Shown one piece after another: positions 35,043 to 43,168 of a DNA stretch of 64,000 nt; position 1 is the stretch's first letter; every line of letters begins with the position of its first letter. The notes beneath the pieces are model-generated. The model saw nothing but the letters and a program-made list of their open reading frames with translations. It had not been told where the DNA came from and ran no database searches. This stretch comes from Vibrio neptunius (GTDB lineage: Bacteria > Pseudomonadota > Gammaproteobacteria > Enterobacterales > Vibrionaceae): positions 1 through 64,000 of the forward strand of contig NZ_JXXU01000010.1 of assembly GCF_000967495.1 (NCBI RefSeq). The letters are read 5' to 3'. The position numbers were made by a program, and so were the translations under genes.

Positions 35043-38000
35043 TCAGTTTGGCACTTCTACTTTGTGAAAGATACGATACAACACTGGTACGACAATAAGT
35101 GTCAGTACTGTCGCAAATCCCAAACCAAACATGATGGTAACAGCCATTGGCTTAAAGAATATATCCGGTAGCAGCGGAATCATACCTAGGATCGTGGTGA
35201 TAGCGGCCATACACACGGGACGTACGCGGCTCAAAGAAGCGTCCACGACGGCCAGATAGGGCTCTTTACCTGACTTCATTTCAATTTCTATTTGGTCAAG
35301 CAGTACAATACCGTTTTTGAGTAACATACCGGATAAGCTGAGGAAACCGAGCAATGCCATGAAACCAAACGGAGTGTTCAATGCCAACAGGCCAGTTGTT
35401 ACGCCAATAATAGCAAGTGGAACGGTCAGCCACACAATCAGTGGTTCCTTCACGGTATTGAACAGGAACACTGTCACCAGAAACATAAACAAATAACCCA
35501 TAGGCATGGTTGTGAACAATGAAGCTTGTGCATCACCAGATGACTCATACTCCCCCCCCCACTCCAACTTATAACCTGATGGAAGTTCAATCGCTTCAAT
35601 CTGAGGTTGCAAGCGTTTCTGCAATGTCGCTGCCGTCTCTTCGCCAAGCAAATCTGGGTCTGCCATCACTGTCAGCATGCGTTTTCGGTTCTTGCGTACT
35701 ATGATGGGATCTTCCCAACGCATGTCGTAACCTAGGGTTACTTGCTGCAATGGGATGTATTCGCTTAATGCCGGGCTCCAAATTTTCATCCCTTCAATGT
35801 TTCGAATATCCACACGCTCTTCTTCTGGTAACCGAGCCACAATAGGCATAAGCGTTGTACCATCACGATACACACCGACTGATTTTCCTGAGAATGACAT
35901 AGCAAGAAATTCGTCCACATCTGACTTAGTGATACCATAACGTCGAGCCTGACCCTCGTTAAACTGTGGTTCCAACACTTTAGTACGCTCGCGCCAATCA
36001 TGACGGATGTTGGTCGCACCTGGGTCAGCATGCATAATGTCTTCAACTTGCTTGGCAATAGTTCTTAATACAGTCGGATCAGAACCGATAAGGCGAGCTT
36101 CTATCTTAGCGCCACCACCTGGCCCCAATTCAATTTGCTTGAGCTTGTAATTGATTTCTGGGAACGTTTTTTCGACGTGGGTTCGGAAATCAGACATCAA
36201 CTTAGCCAATTGTTCATAGTTCTCGACCCGAGTCGTGATCTCGCCATAAGCCGCATAGCTCTTCTCTGGCGCGTAAGTGAGCATGAAACGTTGCAAACCT
36301 TTACCCGCTGTGGTCGTAATATGCTCAACACCATCCTGTTCAGACAGCCAAGACTCCAATGCCTTCAGCTTTGTATTGGTTGCTCTAATGTCTGTCCCTT
36401 CCGGAAGCCAGATATCCGCTTGAAATATTGGCGTTGTTGATGATGGGAAGAATGACTGTTTTACGAAAGTGAAACCGTAGATACTGACCACCAAGCCCAC
36501 AATCATCACAGCAACCGTCAACCAAGCGCGCTTCATACAGAACTCAAGGAAGCCCTTATACAATACGAATATCATGCCGTTATACGGATCGCTATCTTCA
36601 CCTCCACCTTTCGTCTTTTGTCCTTTGAAAAAGAGGTCTGCAAAAAACGGCGTCAGGGAAATCGCAGTAAACCAGCTGAGCATTAGAGAAATAAGGAGTA
36701 CAGTAAATAGAGTGCCACAGTACTCACCCGTTGCATCCTCTGATAATCCAATAGGAGCAAATGCGGTTACAGCAATAACAGTCGCCCCCAGTAACGGCCA
36801 CTTTGTTTGAGTGACAATATCGGTGGACGCTTGTAACCTTGTTCTACCTTTTTGCGTCCCTATGAGTATCCCTTCGACCACTACGATGGCGTTATCCACC
36901 AGCATACCAAGTGCGATGACCAGTGCGCCGAGTGAAATACGTTGAAGATCGATGGCAAAATACTTCATAAAGATAAAAGTGCCCAACACAGTCAGCAGCA
37001 GAATCAAACCAATAAGCAGACCTGAACGCAGCCCCATAAAGAACAGTAGAACGATAATGACGATCGCAACAGCCTGTCCGAGGCTCACAACAAAACCACT
37101 CACTGATTTATCTACTTCTTTTGGCTGGCTATAGATTTCAGAAATATCAACGCCAACAGGTTGCTGGTACTTGAGCTCTGCGAGGCGACGATCGAAACGT
37201 TTCCCCACTTCAACCACGTTAACACCTTGAGCAAACGAGACACCTAGGTTCAACGCCAATGAGCCGTTGAAGGTAATAATATTGTCCGGAACGTCAATAT
37301 ATCCCCGCTTAATTTCGGCAACATCACGAAGATAAATCAATCCCTGAGCACCGCTCTCCGTGATGATCAAATCACCCAGTTGATCGACATTCTCAAACTC
37401 ACCCGTCGGTTGAATACGTATATACTCACTGCCAACCCGAATAGCGCCCGCATCAGAAACCACGTTTTGAGTCGACAGCAGATTAAACACGGTGTCAGGA
37501 GCTAAACCTAAACTACTCAAACGCTTCATTGAAATTTCGATGAAGACTTGCTCTTGTTGCTGACCAGAAACAGAGACCTTACTCACACCATCAATCAGCT
37601 CCAGTTCACGCCTTAAATAGTCGACGTAATCGAGTAGCTCCTTGTAACTGTACCCTTCCCCCGTTACAGCGAGCAAAATACCGTAAACATCACCAAAATC
37701 GTCAATCACCTGAGGGGGATTCACACCTGGTGGAAACTGACCTTCTAGGTCATTAACCTTGCGGCGCAACTCATCCCAGATTTGCGGTAAATCGTCTGGG
37801 CCGTAGTTGTTCTTCATTGTCACCGTGATTTGAGATAACCCACGACTAGAAATCGAGTTTATCTCATCAACATACGTAAGCTGCTGAATCGCTTTTTCGA
37901 TCGGATAGGTCACCTCTTCTTCGACTTGTTGGGGCGTCGCCCCAGGGTAAGAGGTCACGACCATGGCGTCTTTAATAGTGAAGGCAGGATCTTCCAAACG

Positions 38001-38144
38001 ACCTAAGCCGAAGAACGCTGCTACCCCACCAATCAAAAAGATCAGTGAAATCATCCAACTGATGACACGATTGCGAATAAAATACGCGGCGATACCTGTT
38101 ATCTCTTCGTCTTTGAGAGACGGTTGATTATTTTGCTCAGTCAT
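35043..38144 (-). CDS. vexK: RND efflux pump permease (VexK-like)
   Basis: A 1033-residue, twelve-helix inner-membrane RND exporter, one of the proton-driven multidrug/bile pumps. A helix-4 motif reads LVDNAIVVVEGILIG, with Asn where AcrB has the second of its two aspartates. The paired periplasmic loops (GATPQQVEEEVTYPIEKAI, and the repeat after residue 560) are intact. I start it at ATG 38144, six bases after a strong AGGAGG, instead of the frame from 38171; it overlaps vexJ by eight bases. Two adaptor genes precede it, as in V. cholerae vexIJK and Pseudomonas triABC. A run of nine G at 35552-35560 lies inside it. Confidence 0.85.
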   Translation of the reverse strand: MTEQNNQPSLKDEEITGIAAYFIRNRVISWMISLIFLIGGVAAFFGLGRLEDPAFTIKDAMVVTSYPGATPQQVEEEVTYPIEKAIQQLTYVDEINSISSRGLSQITVTMKNNYGPDDLPQIWDELRRKVNDLEGQFPPGVNPPQVIDDFGDVYGILLAVTGEGYSYKELLDYVDYLRRELELIDGVSKVSVSGQQQEQVFIEISMKRLSSLGLAPDTVFNLLSTQNVVSDAGAIRVGSEYIRIQPTGEFENVDQLGDLIITESGAQGLIYLRDVAEIKRGYIDVPDNIITFNGSLALNLGVSFAQGVNVVEVGKRFDRRLAELKYQQPVGVDISEIYSQPKEVDKSVSGFVVSLGQAVAIVIIVLLFFMGLRSGLLIGLILLLTVLGTFIFMKYFAIDLQRISLGALVIALGMLVDNAIVVVEGILIGTQKGRTRLQASTDIVTQTKWPLLGATVIAVTAFAPIGLSEDATGEYCGTLFTVLLISLMLSWFTAISLTPFFADLFFKGQKTKGGGEDSDPYNGMIFVLYKGFLEFCMKRAWLTVAVMIVGLVVSIYGFTFVKQSFFPSSTTPIFQADIWLPEGTDIRATNTKLKALESWLSEQDGVEHITTTAGKGLQRFMLTYAPEKSYAAYGEITTRVENYEQLAKLMSDFRTHVEKTFPEINYKLKQIELGPGGGAKIEARLIGSDPTVLRTIAKQVEDIMHADPGATNIRHDWRERTKVLEPQFNEGQARRYGITKSDVDEFLAMSFSGKSVGVYRDGTTLMPIVARLPEEERVDIRNIEGMKIWSPALSEYIPLQQVTLGYDMRWEDPIIVRKNRKRMLTVMADPDLLGEETAATLQKRLQPQIEAIELPSGYKLEWGGEYESSGDAQASLFTTMPMGYLFMFLVTVFLFNTVKEPLIVWLTVPLAIIGVTTGLLALNTPFGFMALLGFLSLSGMLLKNGIVLLDQIEIEMKSGKEPYLAVVDASLSRVRPVCMAAITTILGMIPLLPDIFFKPMAVTIMFGLGFATVLTLIVVPVLYRIFHKVEVPN

Positions 38145-39222
38145 TGCCTGCCTCCTGATGTACGATTTCAACCTTCATCCCTTCCCTTAAACGAGAAATG
38201 CCCGCCACTATTACCTGCTGTTGGCTTTCAAGGCCATCAAGAATTTGCAAATCATTTTTGGTCACTTTACCAACCGTTACTGCTTGTTTAGAAACAGTGT
38301 TGCCATCGTTTAAAACCCAGACATATTTGTTCGAACGGCCAATATCGTCGCCATCAGCATTGAACACAGCTTCAATAGGTACCAATACACCAGCGTTCAA
38401 GCTGAGGCCTACGTCATCACCTTCAGATGTCACTTCAACCGCCATACCGTCCAAAATAAACTCTTCATCAGGCATAGGAAGTGACAGGGTCACGGTAAAT
38501 GTACCAGTGGCAGGATCTGGCTCGGTGGTGAATTCTTTTATGGAAGCTGAATATTCATTTCCACTTGGTACTTTCACCAAAGCTTGAATACGTGACAAGG
38601 TTTCGGGATCCGGTTGATTGACATACAGTCGATCCGGTAACTGAATCAGGACTTCAACATTTTCGAGGCTATGAATATTAACAACCTGCTGCCCAACCTG
38701 AACATTTTCAAACTGATCAACACTGACGCGGGAGATAATGCCATCCACGGGAGCAAGCAACTCGGTGAAAGAGAGCCTTAGCTGGGCTAGCCTTAACTCT
38801 GCAAAGGCAATCTGTCGATTTGCAGCAATTTCATCGAACTGAGATTTCGCTAACAAGCCTTTGTCGACTAAAGGTTTCGACCGCTTGTACTGGCTATCAA
38901 CCACGCTGTACTTTGCCGAGGCATTGTCAACAGCCAGTTTATAATCCGTAGGGTCTAGCTTGGCTAACACATCACCCTTCTTAACTTGGTCACCTTCTTT
39001 AACATTGAGCTCACTGATTTCTCCTGCAACACGGAAACTGAGATGTGAGCGTTCTGCGGCATTCGCCACTGCAGGGAAATACAAATTGTCGCCTTGTGTT
39101 CCACTGCCTACTTCCATGACTTTTACTTTAGGTAAACCAAAATCCACATACTGATTTTCAGCACCACAGCCAGCAAGAATTGCAGCTGTGGAAAGCATAC
39201 TCAGGCTAATCCAGTGCTTCAT
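38137..39222 (-). CDS. vexJ: RND periplasmic adaptor subunit, second (VexJ-like)
   Basis: A 361-residue lipoprotein membrane-fusion protein: signal peptide with lipobox LAGC (Cys19), biotinyl-lipoyl-like segment (EISELNVKEGDQVKKGDVLA), coiled hairpin residues about 100-140, and barrel/membrane-proximal domains (SLPMPDEEFILDGMAVEV). The ATG is three bases beyond the vexI stop, and the 3' end overlaps vexK, so the three are translationally coupled. Confidence 0.87.
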   Translation of the reverse strand: MKHWISLSMLSTAAILAGCGAENQYVDFGLPKVKVMEVGSGTQGDNLYFPAVANAAERSHLSFRVAGEISELNVKEGDQVKKGDVLAKLDPTDYKLAVDNASAKYSVVDSQYKRSKPLVDKGLLAKSQFDEIAANRQIAFAELRLAQLRLSFTELLAPVDGIISRVSVDQFENVQVGQQVVNIHSLENVEVLIQLPDRLYVNQPDPETLSRIQALVKVPSGNEYSASIKEFTTEPDPATGTFTVTLSLPMPDEEFILDGMAVEVTSEGDDVGLSLNAGVLVPIEAVFNADGDDIGRSNKYVWVLNDGNTVSKQAVTVGKVTKNDLQILDGLESQQQVIVAGISRLREGMKVEIVHQEAGND

Positions 39223-39223
39223 A

Positions 39224-40255
39224 TTACAACCCTCGCTCCTTGACCCACTCTCTCACTTTGATACCAGGCTCAATTCCACTGACACCAGAGATAATGATAC
39301 GGTCACCATCATTTAAGCCACTTTTCACCTGACGTTTGTCGTTTAAAACAATCGCGGCTTTCTCAACCACGCCTGTCTGACCGACACGCCACACGCAGGT
39401 TTTGCCGTTTTCTTCGAAGATAGCGGCACTAGGGATTCGAGTCGCTCCGGTTGCATCCACTTTGACATGCACCTCACCCGCCATACCAGGAAGAATACCG
39501 ATGTCAGTTGGACGTTCCATTACCATAGTGACTTTGTATGAACCTGTTTTAGGATCGGCTTCAGTATCGACTTCTTGGAAAGTGAGTTCGTAACTTTTCT
39601 CTGGGAAAGCATCAAACTTCATCGTAGCGGTAAGGTTAATACCACTCGCGAAACGATTAAGTAAATGATCTGGAAGCTGGAATTGCACCTTCATCAGCTG
39701 ATTGGTCTGAATGTTCATCACGCCTTCTTTAGCCGCAATATATTCATAGTTCTCGGCGGGAATGATCGAGATGGTGCCATCATATGGCGCAATTAATTTG
39801 GTATAACGCAGATTGGCGCGCGCTTGTTCTAAAGTCGCCTTTGCCGAATTGTGGTTGGCTTTGGCTTGATCAAAGTCTTGCTCAGAAACGACTTTATCAA
39901 CGCGAAGCTTTTTATAACGTTCATATTGAACGTCGGCCAGACGATATTGCGCCTCAGCTTGTTTGGCCAACAACGAATATTCGTCTGGGTTTAAAGAAGC
40001 TAGTACTTCACCTTTAGTTACAGGTTGACCTGAAAGCACATCGATAGATTGAAGTTGACCCGGGACTCGGAAAGCTAAAACGGCTTTGTCACCAGCTTCA
40101 GATGTGGCGGGAAAATGTCTTTCAAACTGAGCATTGCCAACTGAAACAGTAAAGAGTTTTGCAGGTCTGGAATCGGGTTCAGGGACAGGAGGGAGCTCCT
40201 TACCACAGCCGCTTAGGGTTGCAGCCATGGCGAGAAGCACGAGATTCTTGTGCAT
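39224..40255 (-). CDS. vexI: RND periplasmic adaptor subunit, first (VexI-like)
   Basis: A 343-residue lipoprotein adaptor. I chose ATG 40255 over the longer frame (40375): it begins MHKNLVLLAMAATLSGCGKE, a normal lipoprotein signal with lipobox LSGC (Cys17). Adaptor landmarks include GQLQSIDVLSGQPVTKGEVL and GILPGMAGEVHVKV. It shares the fold but not close identity with vexJ, so the pump probably uses a hetero-adaptor. A partial inverted repeat (40330-40338 with 40346-40354) lies upstream. It follows pspC by 133 bases on the same strand. Confidence 0.87.
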   Translation of the reverse strand: MHKNLVLLAMAATLSGCGKELPPVPEPDSRPAKLFTVSVGNAQFERHFPATSEAGDKAVLAFRVPGQLQSIDVLSGQPVTKGEVLASLNPDEYSLLAKQAEAQYRLADVQYERYKKLRVDKVVSEQDFDQAKANHNSAKATLEQARANLRYTKLIAPYDGTISIIPAENYEYIAAKEGVMNIQTNQLMKVQFQLPDHLLNRFASGINLTATMKFDAFPEKSYELTFQEVDTEADPKTGSYKVTMVMERPTDIGILPGMAGEVHVKVDATGATRIPSAAIFEENGKTCVWRVGQTGVVEKAAIVLNDKRQVKSGLNDGDRIIISGVSGIEPGIKVREWVKERGL

Positions 40256-40388
40256 AGTCAAACATCCATTTGTCACTTGTAGATACAAAGATAGATGAAT
40301 GATTACCCGACTGCCAGATACATACCAGTAAATTATTATGAAAATTAGTAATTTGCTGAAAAAAGATAGTCGCACTTCTCACTATGAG

Positions 40389-40778
40389 CTATAAACTTTT
40401 AAACTCTCGGTCGACTTTAAATGTGTCAGATGTTACATACGCTTCTAGATCACGAATGTTGCCTTCGAGCCTATCAAAATCTCTCTCAAGCGTCTCTAGC
40501 AAAGCGCCTGGAGTTTGGCCTTGTTGCCATGGCTTACTTTTCAGCTTATGCTCCTGCTCACTCTTCAGAGACTCGACATAATTGGCAGGCTGTTTCTCAA
40601 TCATAAACGTCATCGCTATATACGCCAGCAGTACCAAGAAGCTACCGCCTAGAAGCGCGGCAGATATGACCAATATTCGAATCAACCAAACTTCTGTACC
40701 AAAGTAGTTTGCTAAGCCTGCACAAACCCCAGAAAGCTTACCATTGGTAGTATCACGATACAGTTCTCGTTTATTCAT
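40389..40778 (-). CDS. pspC: Phage shock protein C
   Basis: A 129-residue membrane protein: the PspC domain (ELYRDTTNGKLSGVCAGLANY and FGTEVWLIRILVISAALLGG with LVLLAYIAMTF) and a coiled C-terminal tail. It is a positive effector that with PspB relays membrane stress to PspA. The ATG at 40778 overlaps the pspB stop by eight bases; the longer frame from 40811 would overlap far into pspB and is less likely. Confidence 0.92.
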   Translation of the reverse strand: MNKRELYRDTTNGKLSGVCAGLANYFGTEVWLIRILVISAALLGGSFLVLLAYIAMTFMIEKQPANYVESLKSEQEHKLKSKPWQQGQTPGALLETLERDFDRLEGNIRDLEAYVTSDTFKVDREFKSL

Positions 40779-41004
40779 ATCTACGTCTCCAATTGGGGGT
40801 TTCTTCATCAAGAATGCGCTCCAGCGTGTTCACTCGCTTTTGCATCTGATCGGCTTTTTCTGACAAGGTTTGTAGCCTTTGAAAATCGTCTTCCGATAAA
40901 CCACCTGCTGTTTTCTTCTTACTGCGATAATGCAGTAGCAACCACAATGGAGCGACAAAAATCAAGAAGACAATCAATGGTCCAGCAATAAGAAATGACG
41001 ACAT
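40771..41004 (-). CDS. pspB: Phage shock protein B
   Basis: A 77-residue inner-membrane protein: one N-terminal helix (FLIAGPLIVFLIFVAPLWLLL) followed by a cytoplasmic leucine-zipper-like coil (LQTLSEKADQMQKRVNTLER). It works with PspC. It overlaps pspC and lies about 170 bases after pspA, in a region with a hairpin (41132-41150). Confidence 0.95.
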   Translation of the reverse strand: MSSFLIAGPLIVFLIFVAPLWLLLHYRSKKKTAGGLSEDDFQRLQTLSEKADQMQKRVNTLERILDEETPNWRRRYE

Positions 41005-41131
41005 AAGCGACTCCTAAATAGGCAACAGTTTTACTGTCAGCAAGCCCTCTGCTTAGCGTAAACTGTCATAAAATCAATTAAATAAAACTAAGTACTTCAA
41101 TACTTTTTAATGAAACGATCCTTTAGGCTAA

Positions 41132-41150
41132 GTCAGGTGGTGCACCTGAC
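41132..41150 (-). other. Intercistronic hairpin between pspA and pspB
   Basis: GTCAGGTG / CACCTGAC form a perfect eight-base stem with a three-base loop about 26 bases beyond the pspA stop. No T run follows, so it may stabilise the pspA mRNA and help keep PspA in excess of PspB and PspC. Confidence 0.5.
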
Positions 41151-41175
41151 CTATGCGCTCGGATGAAGAAGGATA

Positions 41176-41844
41176 TTACTTCTTTTCGCTCATCTGTTTT
41201 TTCAGTTTTTCGAGCTCTTTCTCAATTTCATCTTGAGCTTGAAGTTCAGCAAACTCTTGGTCTAAAGATTTCGAATTTCCTGACTTAGCGTACACATCAG
41301 CTTCAGCTTCCAATTCATCAATCTTGCGAGAGTATTGCTCAAATTTCGCCATTGCTTCAGACGTACGCGCAGTGTGCAAGTGCTTTTGCACATCACGTCT
41401 ATTCGATGCTGCCTGAGAACGAATAGTGAGAGCCTGTTGCTTAGCTCGAGTTTCGGTGATTTTACTCTCAAGTTTACTAATTTCACCAGTGAGTTTTGCA
41501 ATTGTTTCTTCTACTAACGTTTGTTCAGTATGCAGACCTTTTAGTACGTCTTGAAGCTTTTGCTTTTCAATTAGCGCTGCCCTTGCTAAGTCTTCACGCT
41601 GCTTAGTCAGAGCCAAAGTTGCCTTCTCTTGCCATTCAGTGATTTGTTCTTCAAGGGCTTCAACTTTACGTGACAACTCTTTTTTATCCGCAATCGCTTT
41701 AGCGGAGTTTGTTCTTACCTCAACCAAGGTATCTTCCATTTCCTGAATGATAAGACGAATCATTTTTTCAGGATCTTCAGCTTTATCCAATAGGGCGCTG
41801 ATGTTTGAATTTACGATGTCGGCGAAACGAGAAAAAATACCCAT
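41176..41844 (-). CDS. pspA: Phage shock protein A
   Basis: A 222-residue peripheral inner-membrane protein of the PspA/IM30 ESCRT-III-like family: MGIFSRFADIVNSNISALLD, then long coiled-coil helices with EDPEKMIRLIIQEMEDTL. In resting cells it binds and inhibits PspF; under membrane stress it coats the membrane. It lies at the head of the pspABC operon, divergent from pspF. Confidence 0.97.
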   Translation of the reverse strand: MGIFSRFADIVNSNISALLDKAEDPEKMIRLIIQEMEDTLVEVRTNSAKAIADKKELSRKVEALEEQITEWQEKATLALTKQREDLARAALIEKQKLQDVLKGLHTEQTLVEETIAKLTGEISKLESKITETRAKQQALTIRSQAASNRRDVQKHLHTARTSEAMAKFEQYSRKIDELEAEADVYAKSGNSKSLDQEFAELQAQDEIEKELEKLKKQMSEKK

Positions 41845-41934
41845 AACTTAGCTCCTTATGCTGCAATCAATCACTACTGTCGCAAATTGATTGCATCTAA
41901 TGTTCATAGTAGGTTTCACTTACTCATGAACTAA

Positions 41935-41950
41935 CCAAGATACGTGCCAA
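41935..41950 (-). promoter_or_regulatory. Candidate sigma54 promoter of pspA
   Basis: On the minus strand TTGGCACGTATCTTGG: the -24 TGGCACG matches perfectly, while the -12 reads TTGG where TTGC is expected. The pspA ATG lies about 90 bases downstream, consistent with the known sigma54-dependent psp promoter in other species. Confidence 0.6.
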
Positions 41951-41966
41951 CTTATAATTTCATATA

Positions 41967-41979
41967 AAACAATACATTA
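41967..41979. promoter_or_regulatory. Possible IHF-binding site in the psp regulatory region
   Basis: AAACAATACATTA matches WATCAANNNNTTR with one mismatch and lies 17 bases upstream of the pspA sigma54 promoter, where IHF is used in E. coli to bend PspF onto the promoter. One-mismatch IHF sites are common in AT-rich DNA. Confidence 0.35.
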
Positions 41980-42059
41980 AGAAAAATATCATTGTAATTT
42001 TATCTAATCTATGATGAATTTAACTAACAATAGGTAAATTTCACCATCGGAGTGGTTTC

Positions 42060-43058
42060 ATGCAACAGAATCTCATTGGCGAGTCACCCGCTTTCCTTTC
42101 GGTCCTAGATAAGGTATCCAAACTGGCCGCTATAGAAAGACCCATTCTGATCATCGGTGAGCGAGGAACGGGTAAAGAATTAATTGCACAGCGCCTACAC
42201 TATCTTTCGAAACGGTGGGACCAATCACTTATCTCTCTCAACTGCTCGACTTTAAGTGAAGGCTTGATTGATTCAGAACTGTTCGGCCATGAACAAGGCG
42301 CATTTACTGGTTCTAAGGGTCGTCACAAAGGGCGCTTTGAGCGTGCTGAAAATGGTACGCTATTCCTCGATGAACTCGCCACTGCTCCGTTGTTGGTCCA
42401 AGAGAAACTACTGAGAGTCATTGAGTACGGACAGTACGAACGTGTCGGTGGACACCAACTGCTTAATGCCAACGTGCGTTTGATTTGCGCAACCAATGCA
42501 GACCTTCCCATGATGGCTGAAAAGGGAGAATTCAGAGCAGACTTGCTCGATAGACTTGCATTCGACGTCATCCATTTACCACCGCTTCGCCAACGCAAAG
42601 AAGACATCTTGCTGTTAGCAGAGTACTACGCCATAAAAATGTGTCGAGAGTTAAGCTTTGAGTACTTCGTTGGTTTTTCTCCCAATGCTGAGCGGTCACT
42701 ACTTGATTACCAGTGGCCGGGAAATGTCCGTGAACTGAAGAACGTCATAGAAAGAGCCGTCTATCAGCATGGGCAACAAGACGTACCAATTGATAACTTG
42801 ATATTCGATCCTTTTGCATCCCAGTGGCAAACGAAACCCAACCGCACTGAGATAGGATCAGGCGCAACGACAGAGCAAGCTACTTATCACTTTCCGATCG
42901 ACTACAAAGTTTGGCAGGAAAGCCAAGATATCGAACTGTTAAAAGCAGCACTTGAAGAGAGTAAGTATAACCAACGGAAAGCTGCCGATATGCTGGGTCT
43001 GAGCTATCATCAGCTAAGGGGGATGATTAGAAAGTATAACCTCTCCAATCTCTCCTAA
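42060..43058 (+). CDS. pspF: Phage shock operon activator PspF
   Basis: A 332-residue AAA+ sigma54 activator without a receiver domain. It has Walker A GERGTGKE, the sigma54-contacting GAFTGS (GAFTGA-like) loop, Walker B GTLFLDELA, the sensor region LRQRKEDI, and a C-terminal Fis-type HTH (NQRKAADMLGLSYHQLRGMI). PspA inhibits it. CGGAG precedes ATG 42060. It is divergent from pspABC and lies upstream of sapABCDF. Confidence 0.96.
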   Translation: MQQNLIGESPAFLSVLDKVSKLAAIERPILIIGERGTGKELIAQRLHYLSKRWDQSLISLNCSTLSEGLIDSELFGHEQGAFTGSKGRHKGRFERAENGTLFLDELATAPLLVQEKLLRVIEYGQYERVGGHQLLNANVRLICATNADLPMMAEKGEFRADLLDRLAFDVIHLPPLRQRKEDILLLAEYYAIKMCRELSFEYFVGFSPNAERSLLDYQWPGNVRELKNVIERAVYQHGQQDVPIDNLIFDPFASQWQTKPNRTEIGSGATTEQATYHFPIDYKVWQESQDIELLKAALEESKYNQRKAADMLGLSYHQLRGMIRKYNLSNLS

Positions 43059-43168
43059 ACACATGGCGTATTATTTTGAAAACCACAAACTAATAATGGT
43101 AAATTACTGAGTTCTTGAGGCATAATGGAAAGTTATATTATGCTTTGTCTCCGGCAATTGTTCTTTCT

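Noticed and set aside
35519..35704. Small plus-strand frames inside the RND pump gene
   Set aside because: They are shadows of the vexK coding sequence, without ribosome-binding sites or family features.
40256..40388. A clear vexIJK operator in the imperfect repeat at 40330-40354
   Set aside because: The repeat has a mismatch, AT-only content and no known regulator; recorded only in the vexI entry.
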